Positions 51,992 through 58,890 of a stretch of DNA of 64,000 nt are shown piece by piece. Each line of letters starts with the position of its first letter. Position 1 is the first letter of the stretch. The notes below the pieces were generated by a model. That model had not been told where the DNA came from and did not search any database. It saw only the letters and a program-made list of their open reading frames with translations. The stretch is from NCBI RefSeq assembly GCF_015278315.1, contig NZ_JADIJE010000001.1, positions 434,001 through 498,000 of the forward strand, given 5' to 3'. The position numbers and the translations under genes were made by a program. Source of the DNA: Microbacterium ureisolvens. GTDB taxonomy: Bacteria; Actinomycetota; Actinomycetes; Actinomycetales; Microbacteriaceae.

Positions 51992-53077
51992 GTGAGCACA
52001 CTGAACACCTCGCCGGTGCCCGATTCCGAGACGCCGACACCGGGTCGCCGCGCCGAGTCCGAGGCGGTCTACGCCGCCCTTTCCGCCGGCGTGCTGGGCG
52101 CTCTCTACGGCTTGCTCGTCGGACTCTTCGCACCCGACCTGCAGCTGGCGGGCGAGGCGGATTCGTTCGCCGTGTGGGCCGCGTGCGGTGCGGCGGTCGT
52201 CGCGGCGGCGGCCTCCACGATGGAGTACTGGCGCTCACGCGACCGTCCCGGCCAGGAGTGGCGGCAGTCGCTGCCGTCGTGGAAGTACATCGTCAACACG
52301 ATCTCGGTCGTGATCGTGCACACCGCGCTCGCCTTCGTCGCGGTCTACGCGCTCTACCGCGTGCTGGCGATGGGCTTCATCGGCCTTCCCCTGATCACGT
52401 TCTGGGCGGTCGTGCTGATGGCCGTGACCCTGGGGCTCACCACCTGGATCGTCTACCTCTCGGTGTCGGCGATGACCACGCAGCGCATGTCGTCGCTGCT
52501 CCTGGCCTTCATCGCGATCGGCACGCTCACGGCGATGGTGACCACGCCCGACCCACGGTGGTGGACCATCCACTTCAGCCACCTCGGCACGTTCGAGGAC
52601 GACCTCTCCAGCTGGGTGTTCAACGGCACGCTCATCGCGGCGGGCCTGCTCGTGACGACCTTCGCGGTCTACATCGCCAACGACATGCGCGCGCTCGCCG
52701 AGGCCGGCGTGCTCGAGAACCCGCGCGGTCCGCGCATCGTGCCGGTGCTGTTCGTCGTGATGGGCATCATGCTCGCGTGCGTCGGCATCTTCCCGGTCGA
52801 CGTGAACCTCGCCCTCCACAACCTCTCGGCGTCGGGCATGGCCGCGATGTTCCTCGTGCTCCTCATCGGCGGGCCCAACTTCCTGCGCGGGATGCCGCGC
52901 ACCTACTTCGTCGCCTCCTGGGGGTTCCTGGGCGCGATGGTGGTGTCGGTGGTCCTCTTCATCCCCGCGATCGGCTACTTCTCGCTGACCGCGTTCGAGA
53001 TCATCGTCTTCGCGCTGATCTTCGGCTGGATCGCCGTCTTCATCCGCTTCCTCGGCGTCGCCGGACGCAGGGACTGA
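51992..53077 (+). CDS. DUF998-like multi-spanning membrane protein
   Basis: A 361-residue protein with about eight to nine helices. It shares WWTIHFSHLGTFEDDLSSWVFNGTLI and the following helix pattern with the membrane protein at 50193, so the two are paralogues. A cytoplasmic segment (about 55-85) is charged. Function unknown; DUF998 proteins are small-molecule or lipid-related membrane proteins of unclear role. GTG start, leaderless. Confidence 0.8.
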   Translation: MSTLNTSPVPDSETPTPGRRAESEAVYAALSAGVLGALYGLLVGLFAPDLQLAGEADSFAVWAACGAAVVAAAASTMEYWRSRDRPGQEWRQSLPSWKYIVNTISVVIVHTALAFVAVYALYRVLAMGFIGLPLITFWAVVLMAVTLGLTTWIVYLSVSAMTTQRMSSLLLAFIAIGTLTAMVTTPDPRWWTIHFSHLGTFEDDLSSWVFNGTLIAAGLLVTTFAVYIANDMRALAEAGVLENPRGPRIVPVLFVVMGIMLACVGIFPVDVNLALHNLSASGMAAMFLVLLIGGPNFLRGMPRTYFVASWGFLGAMVVSVVLFIPAIGYFSLTAFEIIVFALIFGWIAVFIRFLGVAGRRD

Positions 53078-53081
53078 TGAT

Positions 53082-53110
53082 GACGGATGCCGCGGCCCCC
53101 GGCATCCGTC
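53082..53110. repeat. GGATGCCG inverted pair after the membrane-protein gene
   Basis: GACGGATGCCG (53082-53092), 7-nt loop, CGGCATCCGTC (53100-53110), beginning 4 nt after the stop at 53077. It sits where a terminator would be expected. Confidence 0.7.
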
Positions 53111-53152
53111 GCACACTGCTCGATCGGGGCACCGGTGACGGAAGGCGGCCAG

Positions 53153-53587
53153 ATGGCGACCCTCGGCAACATCACGTTCTACGCGGACGATCCGCGCGCG
53201 CTCGCGCACTTCTGGGCGGAGGTGTTCGGGTACCCGGCCGCCGAGTGGGAGGACCCGCTCCGACAGGAGCTGCTCGACTCGGGACTGACGCAGGACGACC
53301 TCGACAAACGCGGGCTGGCGGAAGACCCCGAAGGGATCGGCCCTCGGCTCTTCTTCCACCACGCCGAGGGTCCGAAGGAGGGGCGCAACCGGCTGCACCT
53401 CGACATCAATGTCGCGCGCGAACCTGACGACCCGGCCTCGAACCCGGCGGCGCTCGACGCCGAGAAGGACCGGCTCGTGGCGCTGGGCGCCACGGTCGTG
53501 CGACTCGTCGACCAGCAGTGGGGTCCGTCGCACGAGCGGTACTACCAGATGCAGGACCCCGAGGGGAACGAGTTCTGCCTCCAGTGA
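53153..53587 (+). CDS. VOC (glyoxalase-like) family protein
   Basis: A 144-residue VOC protein: ITFYADDPRALAHFWAEVFGY at the N-terminus, LFFHHAEGPKEGRNRLHLDIN in the middle, YYQMQDPEGNEFCLQ at the C-terminus, a form common in actinobacteria. Role unknown. GGAAGG lies 7 nt before the ATG. Convergent with the small acidic-protein gene. Confidence 0.85.
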   Translation: MATLGNITFYADDPRALAHFWAEVFGYPAAEWEDPLRQELLDSGLTQDDLDKRGLAEDPEGIGPRLFFHHAEGPKEGRNRLHLDINVAREPDDPASNPAALDAEKDRLVALGATVVRLVDQQWGPSHERYYQMQDPEGNEFCLQ

Positions 53588-53597
53588 GTCCCGCAGC

Positions 53598-53759
53598 TCA
53601 CGCCTGTTCGTCCTCCTCGGGTTCGAACGTCGACGGCTCACCCGTGTGACCGGCGGCCACGCCGTCGGGGTCGTCGGGGATCGTGTGGTCCTGCCCGAGG
53701 CCGCCCGGCTTCGGGGTGCCCTCGTGGTCCTGCTTCGGAGTGTCCTTGTTCTCGCTCAT
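53598..53759 (-). CDS. Small acidic protein (53 residues)
   Basis: MSENKDTPKQDHEGTPKPGG followed by LGQDHTIPDDPDGVAAGHTG and EPSTFEPEEDEQA. It is hydrophilic, acidic and rich in Asp, Glu, Pro and Gly, without Cys or membrane segment, so probably disordered. GGGAGG lies 6 nt before the ATG. Similar short proteins ending in GHTGEPSTFEPEED are, to my knowledge, common in Microbacteriaceae (unchecked). Function unknown. Confidence 0.75.
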   Translation of the reverse strand: MSENKDTPKQDHEGTPKPGGLGQDHTIPDDPDGVAAGHTGEPSTFEPEEDEQA

Positions 53760-53849
53760 CGTCGGCCTCCCGGTCGGTTGGTGGGACTCTCAGCCGGTCC
53801 CGCGGTCGCGCGGACCCCGGTTGACAAACGGGGCCGCTGCGGGGTCGGG

Positions 53850-53873
53850 CCGGCACGCCCCGGGGCGTGCCGG
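53850..53873. repeat. Perfect 24-bp palindrome
   Basis: CCGGCACGCCCC followed at once by GGGGCGTGCCGG, in the 189-bp divergent gap before dinB. It could be an operator or a cruciform; it lies about 50 bp upstream of the SOS box. Confidence 0.65.
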
Positions 53874-53921
53874 GCTCACTCCGGCCACTTCCCGATGTCG
53901 CATGTGGGTGCCACCATCTGT

Positions 53922-53935
53922 AGAACAGATGTTCG
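53922..53935 (+). promoter_or_regulatory. LexA (SOS) box of dinB
   Basis: AGAACAGATGTTCG contains GAAC-N4-GTTC, the Gram-positive LexA operator core, 14 bp before the start. The GAAC half also belongs to a second inverted repeat, CATCTGT-AGA-ACAGATG (53915-53931). Confidence 0.7.
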
Positions 53936-53948
53936 ACAGGAGGCCGCG

Positions 53949-55145
53949 ATGCGGGGTGAGGCGACCGTGCTGCACGCCGACCTCGACGCCTTCTACGCCT
54001 CGGTCGAGCAGCGTGACGCGCCGGAGCTGCGCGGGCGGCCCGTGATCGTCGGCGGCGGCGTGGTGCTGGCCGCGAGCTATGAGGCGAAGGCCCGTGGTGT
54101 GCGCACCGCGATGGGCGGGCGCCAGGCGCGCGATCTGTGTCCGGACGCCGTGGTGGTCCCGCCGCGCATGGAGGCGTACTCCGCGGCGAGCAAGGCGGTG
54201 TTCGCGATCTTCCGCGACACGACGCCGCTCGTCGAGGGCATCTCGATCGACGAGGCCTTCCTCGAGGTCGGCGGACTCAGGCGCATCGCCGGAACCCCCG
54301 AGCAGATCGCCGTGGGGCTGCGTCAGCGAGTGCGCGCCGAGGTCGGGCTGGCCATCTCGGTCGGCGTCGCACGGACCAAGTTCCTCGCCAAGGTCGCGAG
54401 CGCCGTCAGCAAACCCGATGGACTGCTGGTCGTCGAGCCCGGCGAGGAGGAGTCCTTCCTGCTGCCGCTGCCCGTCGAGCGGCTGTGGGGGGTGGGCGCG
54501 GTCACCGCGGAGAAGCTGCACCGGCTCGGCATCCGCACCGTCGGGCAGCTGGCCGAGCTCGAGGCCGCGACCGCCGAGCGGCTGCTGGGCAGAGCGGCCG
54601 GCGCGCACCTGCACGCGCTGGCCCGGCTGCGGGACCCGCGCCCGGTCGACAGCACCCGCCGCCGCGGGTCGATCGGCTCGCAGCGCGCGCTCGGCACGCG
54701 TCCGCGCTCACCCGACGAGCTCGAGGTCATCCTCACGCAGATCATCGATCGGCTGTCCCGTCGCCTGCGCGACGGCGATCGCGTGTGCCGCACCGTCGTG
54801 CTGCGGCTCCGCTTCGGCGACTTCACAAGGGCCACGCGCTCGCGCAGCCTCCGCTCAGCGACCGGCAGCACGACGGTGCTGCTGGGCATGGCGAGAGGCC
54901 TGCTGGCCGCCGCCCAGCCCGAGATCGCCGAGCGCGGCATCACGCTGATCGGCGTCTCGTTCGCGCAGCTGGCCCGCGCCGACAGCGTGCCGCCCGAGCT
55001 GCCGATCGACTGGGACGACGGCGTGCGCCTCGACACCGTGCTCGACGCGGTGCGCGACCGCTTCGGTGCGGCATCCGTCTCCCGCGCCGCACAACTCGGA
55101 CGCGATCCTGGGTGGTCGACGCCGGTGCTCCCCGAGCACGAGTGA
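53949..55145 (+). CDS. dinB: DNA polymerase IV (Y-family translesion polymerase)
   Basis: A 398-residue Y-family polymerase. Catalytic acids Asp11 in HADLDAFYASVEQ and Asp101/Glu102 in SIDEAFLE are present, with RPVIVGG, YEAKARGVRTAM, SKPDGLLVV and helix-hairpin VTAEKLHRLGIRTVGQL. The C-terminus lacks an obvious beta-clamp QLxxLF motif; the closest piece is RAAQLG. AGGAGG lies 5 nt before the ATG and a LexA box upstream, so it is probably damage-induced. Confidence 0.95.
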   Translation: MRGEATVLHADLDAFYASVEQRDAPELRGRPVIVGGGVVLAASYEAKARGVRTAMGGRQARDLCPDAVVVPPRMEAYSAASKAVFAIFRDTTPLVEGISIDEAFLEVGGLRRIAGTPEQIAVGLRQRVRAEVGLAISVGVARTKFLAKVASAVSKPDGLLVVEPGEEESFLLPLPVERLWGVGAVTAEKLHRLGIRTVGQLAELEAATAERLLGRAAGAHLHALARLRDPRPVDSTRRRGSIGSQRALGTRPRSPDELEVILTQIIDRLSRRLRDGDRVCRTVVLRLRFGDFTRATRSRSLRSATGSTTVLLGMARGLLAAAQPEIAERGITLIGVSFAQLARADSVPPELPIDWDDGVRLDTVLDAVRDRFGAASVSRAAQLGRDPGWSTPVLPEHE

Positions 55146-55172
55146 CCGCGAGCTCGGTTGTCGGGGTGGGGC

Positions 55173-55805
55173 TCAGGAGGAGGTCGAGGGCGGGTAGACG
55201 GCGACGGTCCCCTCGCGAGAGCGGTTGGCGAGGACGATCGCGAGGATGCCGAGCCCGAGCGTGCCGGCGAGGAAGCCGAGGGTCCCGAGGGCGGAGAGCA
55301 GCCCCGGCATCTGCATGAGGGCGTCCGGTGCGGCGACACCGATGAGCTGCGGCAGCACCCAGAGGACGACCTGACCGACGAGCACCCACAGCGGTGCCCA
55401 GTTCCACGGTCGGTGCACGACCCGTGCTCGGGCGACCTGCATCGCGGCGATCACCCCGGCGAGCAGCGGCAGCACCATCGACAGGTACGTCCAGAACAGC
55501 CAGGCATCCGCCTGATCGGGGGCCCACGGTCCGGCCAGCAGGTTGACGATGGAGTGGGTCAACGGCCACAGGGCGACGATCGCCGCCGACGCCAGGCCCA
55601 GCGGCCGGCGCGCGACGACGCTCCCCTCGCGGCTGAGGCCGACCGCGAGCAGGAGGACGGCGGCGGCCCACAGCAGGTCCGCGAGGAGCGAGAGGGCGGC
55701 GGTGGCGCCCGGTGCACCGAGGAACGACCCGCGGAGCATGCCGACGACGCCGCAGCCCACGAGTCCGATGCCGCCCGCCAACCACGTCGCCCTGCGCCCC
55801 TGCAT
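55173..55805 (-). CDS. Six-helix membrane protein of unknown function
   Basis: A 210-residue protein with about six helices: WLAGGIGLVGCGVVGML, ALSLLADLLWAAAVLLLAVG, PLGLASAAIVALWPLTHSIV, FWTYLSMVLPLLAGVIAAM, LWVLVGQVVLWVLPQLIG and LGFLAGTLGLGILAIVLA. No family I recognise. The ATG at 55805 is preceded by TAGCGT at 7-nt spacing. It is convergent with dinB. Confidence 0.75.
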   Translation of the reverse strand: MQGRRATWLAGGIGLVGCGVVGMLRGSFLGAPGATAALSLLADLLWAAAVLLLAVGLSREGSVVARRPLGLASAAIVALWPLTHSIVNLLAGPWAPDQADAWLFWTYLSMVLPLLAGVIAAMQVARARVVHRPWNWAPLWVLVGQVVLWVLPQLIGVAAPDALMQMPGLLSALGTLGFLAGTLGLGILAIVLANRSREGTVAVYPPSTSS

Positions 55806-55812
55806 GACCCCC

Positions 55813-55818
55813 ACGCTA
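55813..55818 (-). promoter_or_regulatory. -10 element of leaderless promoter
   Basis: TAGCGT, leftward, 7 nt before the ATG at 55805, the same hexamer and spacing as at 3565-3570. Confidence 0.45.
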
Positions 55819-55896
55819 GCGCCGGCCGGCGCGCGCTCGCGCCCGAACCGCATCGCGCTCCGGGTCTCGGGCGCTATCGATCGGCGGGCGTCGCCG

Positions 55897-56298
55897 TCAG
55901 CGTCGCGGAGTCAGGCGGAGGGTGGATGCCGCGGCCTCGGCAGTGACCATGCTCCGGGCAGCGAGATCTCCGTACTTGCTGCGGTATGCCGCGTCGACGG
56001 TCGCGGCATCCGTCTCCCCCGTCGCCTCGACGATCACGTCGACAGCGCGCTCGCCCACCCGGATCCGCGCGTGCCCAGCCCTCACCGCGCCGCCGTACCA
56101 GCCGGTCTCGCGCCGGCGCCACGTGCGGACGAACACCCCGGTCCCGGCGACGGCCACCCAGATCGTCGTCCAACGGCCGAAGCCGCCGTCCCGGCGCGGA
56201 ACCGAGACCTCGACCTCGATCGCGGCGGAAAGGTCACGCAGCTGCTCTGACGACCACGGGGCGGAATCTCCGGCGACCCGCGACCGGCCATCCGGCAT
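55897..56298 (-). CDS. DUF2255 family protein
   Basis: A 133-residue protein with the DUF2255 pattern: WSSEQLRDLSAAIEVEVSVP, GFGRWTTIWVAVAGTGVFVRTWRR, GWYGGAVRAGHARIRVG and AYRSKYGDLAARSM. Predicted FMN-binding-like split barrel; function unknown. GAGGCGG lies 5 nt before the ATG and the gene starts 3 nt after the upstream stop, so the two genes are probably coupled. Confidence 0.85.
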   Translation of the reverse strand: MPDGRSRVAGDSAPWSSEQLRDLSAAIEVEVSVPRRDGGFGRWTTIWVAVAGTGVFVRTWRRRETGWYGGAVRAGHARIRVGERAVDVIVEATGETDAATVDAAYRSKYGDLAARSMVTAEAAASTLRLTPRR

Positions 56299-56301
56299 GG
56301 A

Positions 56302-57012
56302 TCACCGCCTCAGCTCGCCGAGGGCGGCGAAGCGGATCATGTGCGCCTCGCCCGCGTGCAGGGTGTACTCGTGCAGCATCTTCAGGAGCGACCACCGCAG
56401 TGAACGCCCGTGCCCGAGCCCGCGCGCGTCGAGCGACGGCACGGCGGCGATCGCGGCATCCGCTCGTTCGATCTCTGTCATCCAGCCGCGCACGTCGTCC
56501 GGGGCGGTGTCCGGCGAGCCGCCGGCGAAGTCGTCGTCGCCGTAGAACTCTCGCTCGCCCTCGCCGCTGAGACCCCACCCCAGGTAGCTCGCCTCCATCT
56601 GCCGCATGTGGCGGACGAGGCCGAGCACCGACAGCTCGACCGGCGGGACGGCCCATTCCAGCGCCTGCTGCACGGACAGGTCGCGGGGCTTGCGGCGAAA
56701 CTCATGCCGCTGGTAGCCGAGCCACGCGACGAGATCGGCGCGCTCGTCGCCGGTGTCGTCGGGCTCGCTCCCGCGCGAGACGTCGACGTCCGCGAGGAGC
56801 GGAGCGGATGCCTCCACCCGCGCTTCCTCGGAATCGCCCGGCGCGTTCGCGGGCCAGTCCCGCTGCAGGCCGATCGCGTCGGTGAGCGCCTCGACCGCGT
56901 CGGCCAGCTCGTCGAGCTGCTCCGCGGTCAGCGAGGGGAGCGCTGCGGCGACGCGCGAGACCAGGGCGAGCGGGTGCGATTCTCTCGATGCGTCCGAGGT
57001 CATGTGCGTCAT
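56302..57012 (-). CDS. DUF664 (DinB-like, mycothiol-dependent) protein with N-terminal extension
   Basis: A 236-residue protein. Residues about 80-236 match DUF664/DinB-fold proteins of the mycothiol S-transferase type: LGYQRHEFRRKPRDLSVQQA, ELSVLGLVRHMRQMEASYLG, and the metal-ligand His motif LLKMLHEYTLHAGEAHMI. The first 75 residues are an acidic extension I cannot place. The family name is unrelated to dinB polymerase. ATG 57012 is used; ATG 57003 is an alternative. Confidence 0.82.
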   Translation of the reverse strand: MTHMTSDASRESHPLALVSRVAAALPSLTAEQLDELADAVEALTDAIGLQRDWPANAPGDSEEARVEASAPLLADVDVSRGSEPDDTGDERADLVAWLGYQRHEFRRKPRDLSVQQALEWAVPPVELSVLGLVRHMRQMEASYLGWGLSGEGEREFYGDDDFAGGSPDTAPDDVRGWMTEIERADAAIAAVPSLDARGLGHGRSLRWSLLKMLHEYTLHAGEAHMIRFAALGELRR

Positions 57013-57095
57013 TCTCGACGGGACGAGGCGCGTGCGCCACCACCCGGGACCGCCAGGCGTGGTCTCGCGCCGCCGCCGGTGAAAGACTGCCGGGT

Positions 57096-58244
57096 ATGAC
57101 CACGTCGGTGGTGGATCTGCTGGCCTCCCATGTCGAACGAGGCACCATGCCGGGCGCTGTCGCCGTGCTCGGCCCCGCGGACGATGAGCCGGAGCCCGTC
57201 GCGGTGGGCGCGGTGGCCATCGGCGGGCCGCCGATGGCGGCGGACGCGCTCATGCGCATCCAGTCGATGACGAAGGCGATCACGAGCGTCGCGGCGCTGC
57301 GGTTAGTGGCGGACGGGCGGCTGGGCCTCGACGACGGTCTCGAACCCTGGCTGCCCGAGCTCGCGGACCGCCGCGTGCTGACCGCCCCGACAGGGAAGCT
57401 CTCCGACACGGTGCCGGCGTCTCGGTCCATCACGCTCCGACACCTGCTGACCAACACCGCCGGGTACGGGATGATCCCCGTCCCCTCGCCGTTGCAGCAC
57501 GCGATGGCCGAGAACGCCACCGAGGCGGGCCCTGACCCCGTCTCGCTCGGTGCTGACGAATGGCTCGCGCGGCTGGCCGAGCTGCCGCTCGCCTTCCAGC
57601 CCGGAGAAGGATGGCGCTACCACCACTCGTTCGCCGTGCTGGGCATCCTCCTCTCCCGAGTCACCGGCCGACCCACCGGCGATCATCTCCGCGAAGACCT
57701 TCTCGGTCCGCTGGAAATGGTCGACACCGCATTCTGGGCTCCGGCCGACCAGGCTCATCGGCTGCCCGCGGCGTATCGGCACGGCGACTCCGGCTTGGAG
57801 GAGCTGGAGCCGGCCGGAGGCGGGTTCTACGCCGGCCCGCCGCCCTTCGATGTGAGTCACGCGGAGCTCGTCTCGACGGCTTCCGACTACCTCGCCTTCC
57901 TGCGGATGCTTACACATCGTGGCATCGCGCAGACCGGCGACGCCCGAGGAGAACGCCTGCTGCGGGAGGATCTGGCGACGGCGATGGTCCGCGACCAGAC
58001 CCCGGCGGCGGCGAAGTCGGCGGACAGCTTCTTCTCCCCCACCTTCTGGGACGAGATGGGGTGGGGATACGGCGTCGGCATCGAAGCGGATGGTGAACAC
58101 GCGGGACGGTTCACCTGGTCAGGAGGCCTGGGCACGAACTTCTTCGTCGATCCGGACGGCACGATCGGCATCCTGCTCACCCAGGTCGAGCTGGGCGACC
58201 GGACGATGGCGCTCGTCACGGAGTTCCAGGCGCTGCGGGGATGA
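57096..58244 (+). CDS. Serine hydrolase of the beta-lactamase/PBP fold
   Basis: A 382-residue protein with the class C-like layout: SMTK at residues 57-60 (Ser nucleophile, SxxK), LRHLLTNTAGYGMIPV, a WRYHHSF segment in the place of YxN, and a C-terminal SGGLGTNFF in the place of KTG. No signal peptide, so it acts in the cytoplasm as an esterase or peptidase rather than as a resistance enzyme. Close relatives are annotated as EstB or class C beta-lactamase-like proteins. Confidence 0.85.
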   Translation: MTTSVVDLLASHVERGTMPGAVAVLGPADDEPEPVAVGAVAIGGPPMAADALMRIQSMTKAITSVAALRLVADGRLGLDDGLEPWLPELADRRVLTAPTGKLSDTVPASRSITLRHLLTNTAGYGMIPVPSPLQHAMAENATEAGPDPVSLGADEWLARLAELPLAFQPGEGWRYHHSFAVLGILLSRVTGRPTGDHLREDLLGPLEMVDTAFWAPADQAHRLPAAYRHGDSGLEELEPAGGGFYAGPPPFDVSHAELVSTASDYLAFLRMLTHRGIAQTGDARGERLLREDLATAMVRDQTPAAAKSADSFFSPTFWDEMGWGYGVGIEADGEHAGRFTWSGGLGTNFFVDPDGTIGILLTQVELGDRTMALVTEFQALRG

Positions 58245-58285
58245 CCGCGAGCACGACGGGCACCTCGGAGAGCCGCCCGGCCGGC

Positions 58286-58822
58286 TCAGCCGGTGCCTGC
58301 CCCTGGAGCGAGGGACTGAGGAATCGGTGCACCGAGTCCTCGGATGATGTCGGCGACGAGACGGTCGAGTTCCGTCCCGACCTTCGTGATCGGCTCGGAC
58401 CCGAATGAGCCGAACTGCGTGCTCGGCTGGTCCAGCGTGAATCGCACCGGCTCGCCGCGCTTCTGCGTGAGTTCCATGCGCAGCGGGGCGTAGAGCATGA
58501 CGCGGGGGTCGTGTCGGAACATCCGCTCGGTGACGACGGGGTTGCCGACCAGGTACGCGCAGCACCGGGAGTCGTTGCCCGCCAGGTTCATGAAGGCGTC
58601 GACCGGGCTCTTCCAGTACGCGACGAAGCCGTGGGGTGAATCGCTGACGACCTCGCTCCAGGAGGAGCGCGCGTTCACGTGCGCGGTGATGGCGTCGTCC
58701 GGCGCGAGGGGGACCAGGCGTTCGAACGCGTCGACGATGTCGTCGAAGTCTCCCGGGATCGCAAGAGAGAGGCGCCGCGTCTGCCAGACGTGCTCGGATG
58801 TGTCGGTGCTGCTGTCAGTCAT
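58286..58822 (-). CDS. DUF302 domain protein
   Basis: A 178-residue protein. RLSLAIPGDFDDIVDAFERL at the N-terminus, YLVGNPVVTERMFRHDPRVMLYAPLRM and QPSTQFGSFG match DUF302, a small alpha-beta fold of unknown role, here with a longer C-terminal arm. It lies between a convergent hydrolase gene and the LuxR gene on the same strand. AAGGGG is close (about 2-4 nt) to the ATG. Confidence 0.8.
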   Translation of the reverse strand: MTDSSTDTSEHVWQTRRLSLAIPGDFDDIVDAFERLVPLAPDDAITAHVNARSSWSEVVSDSPHGFVAYWKSPVDAFMNLAGNDSRCCAYLVGNPVVTERMFRHDPRVMLYAPLRMELTQKRGEPVRFTLDQPSTQFGSFGSEPITKVGTELDRLVADIIRGLGAPIPQSLAPGAGTG

Positions 58823-58890
58823 CTCCCCTTCATCTTGAGAGGGGCCCATCCAGCACGGACCACGCGAACCTCGTAGTCTCGGGCGCGCTA

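Noticed and set aside
56302..57012. DNA damage polymerase link from the DinB-like name
   Set aside because: DinB-fold DUF664 proteins are metal/thiol enzymes unrelated to the dinB polymerase at 53949.
57096..58244. Beta-lactamase resistance gene
   Set aside because: No signal peptide and the YxN and KTG motifs are altered, so esterase or peptidase is more likely.
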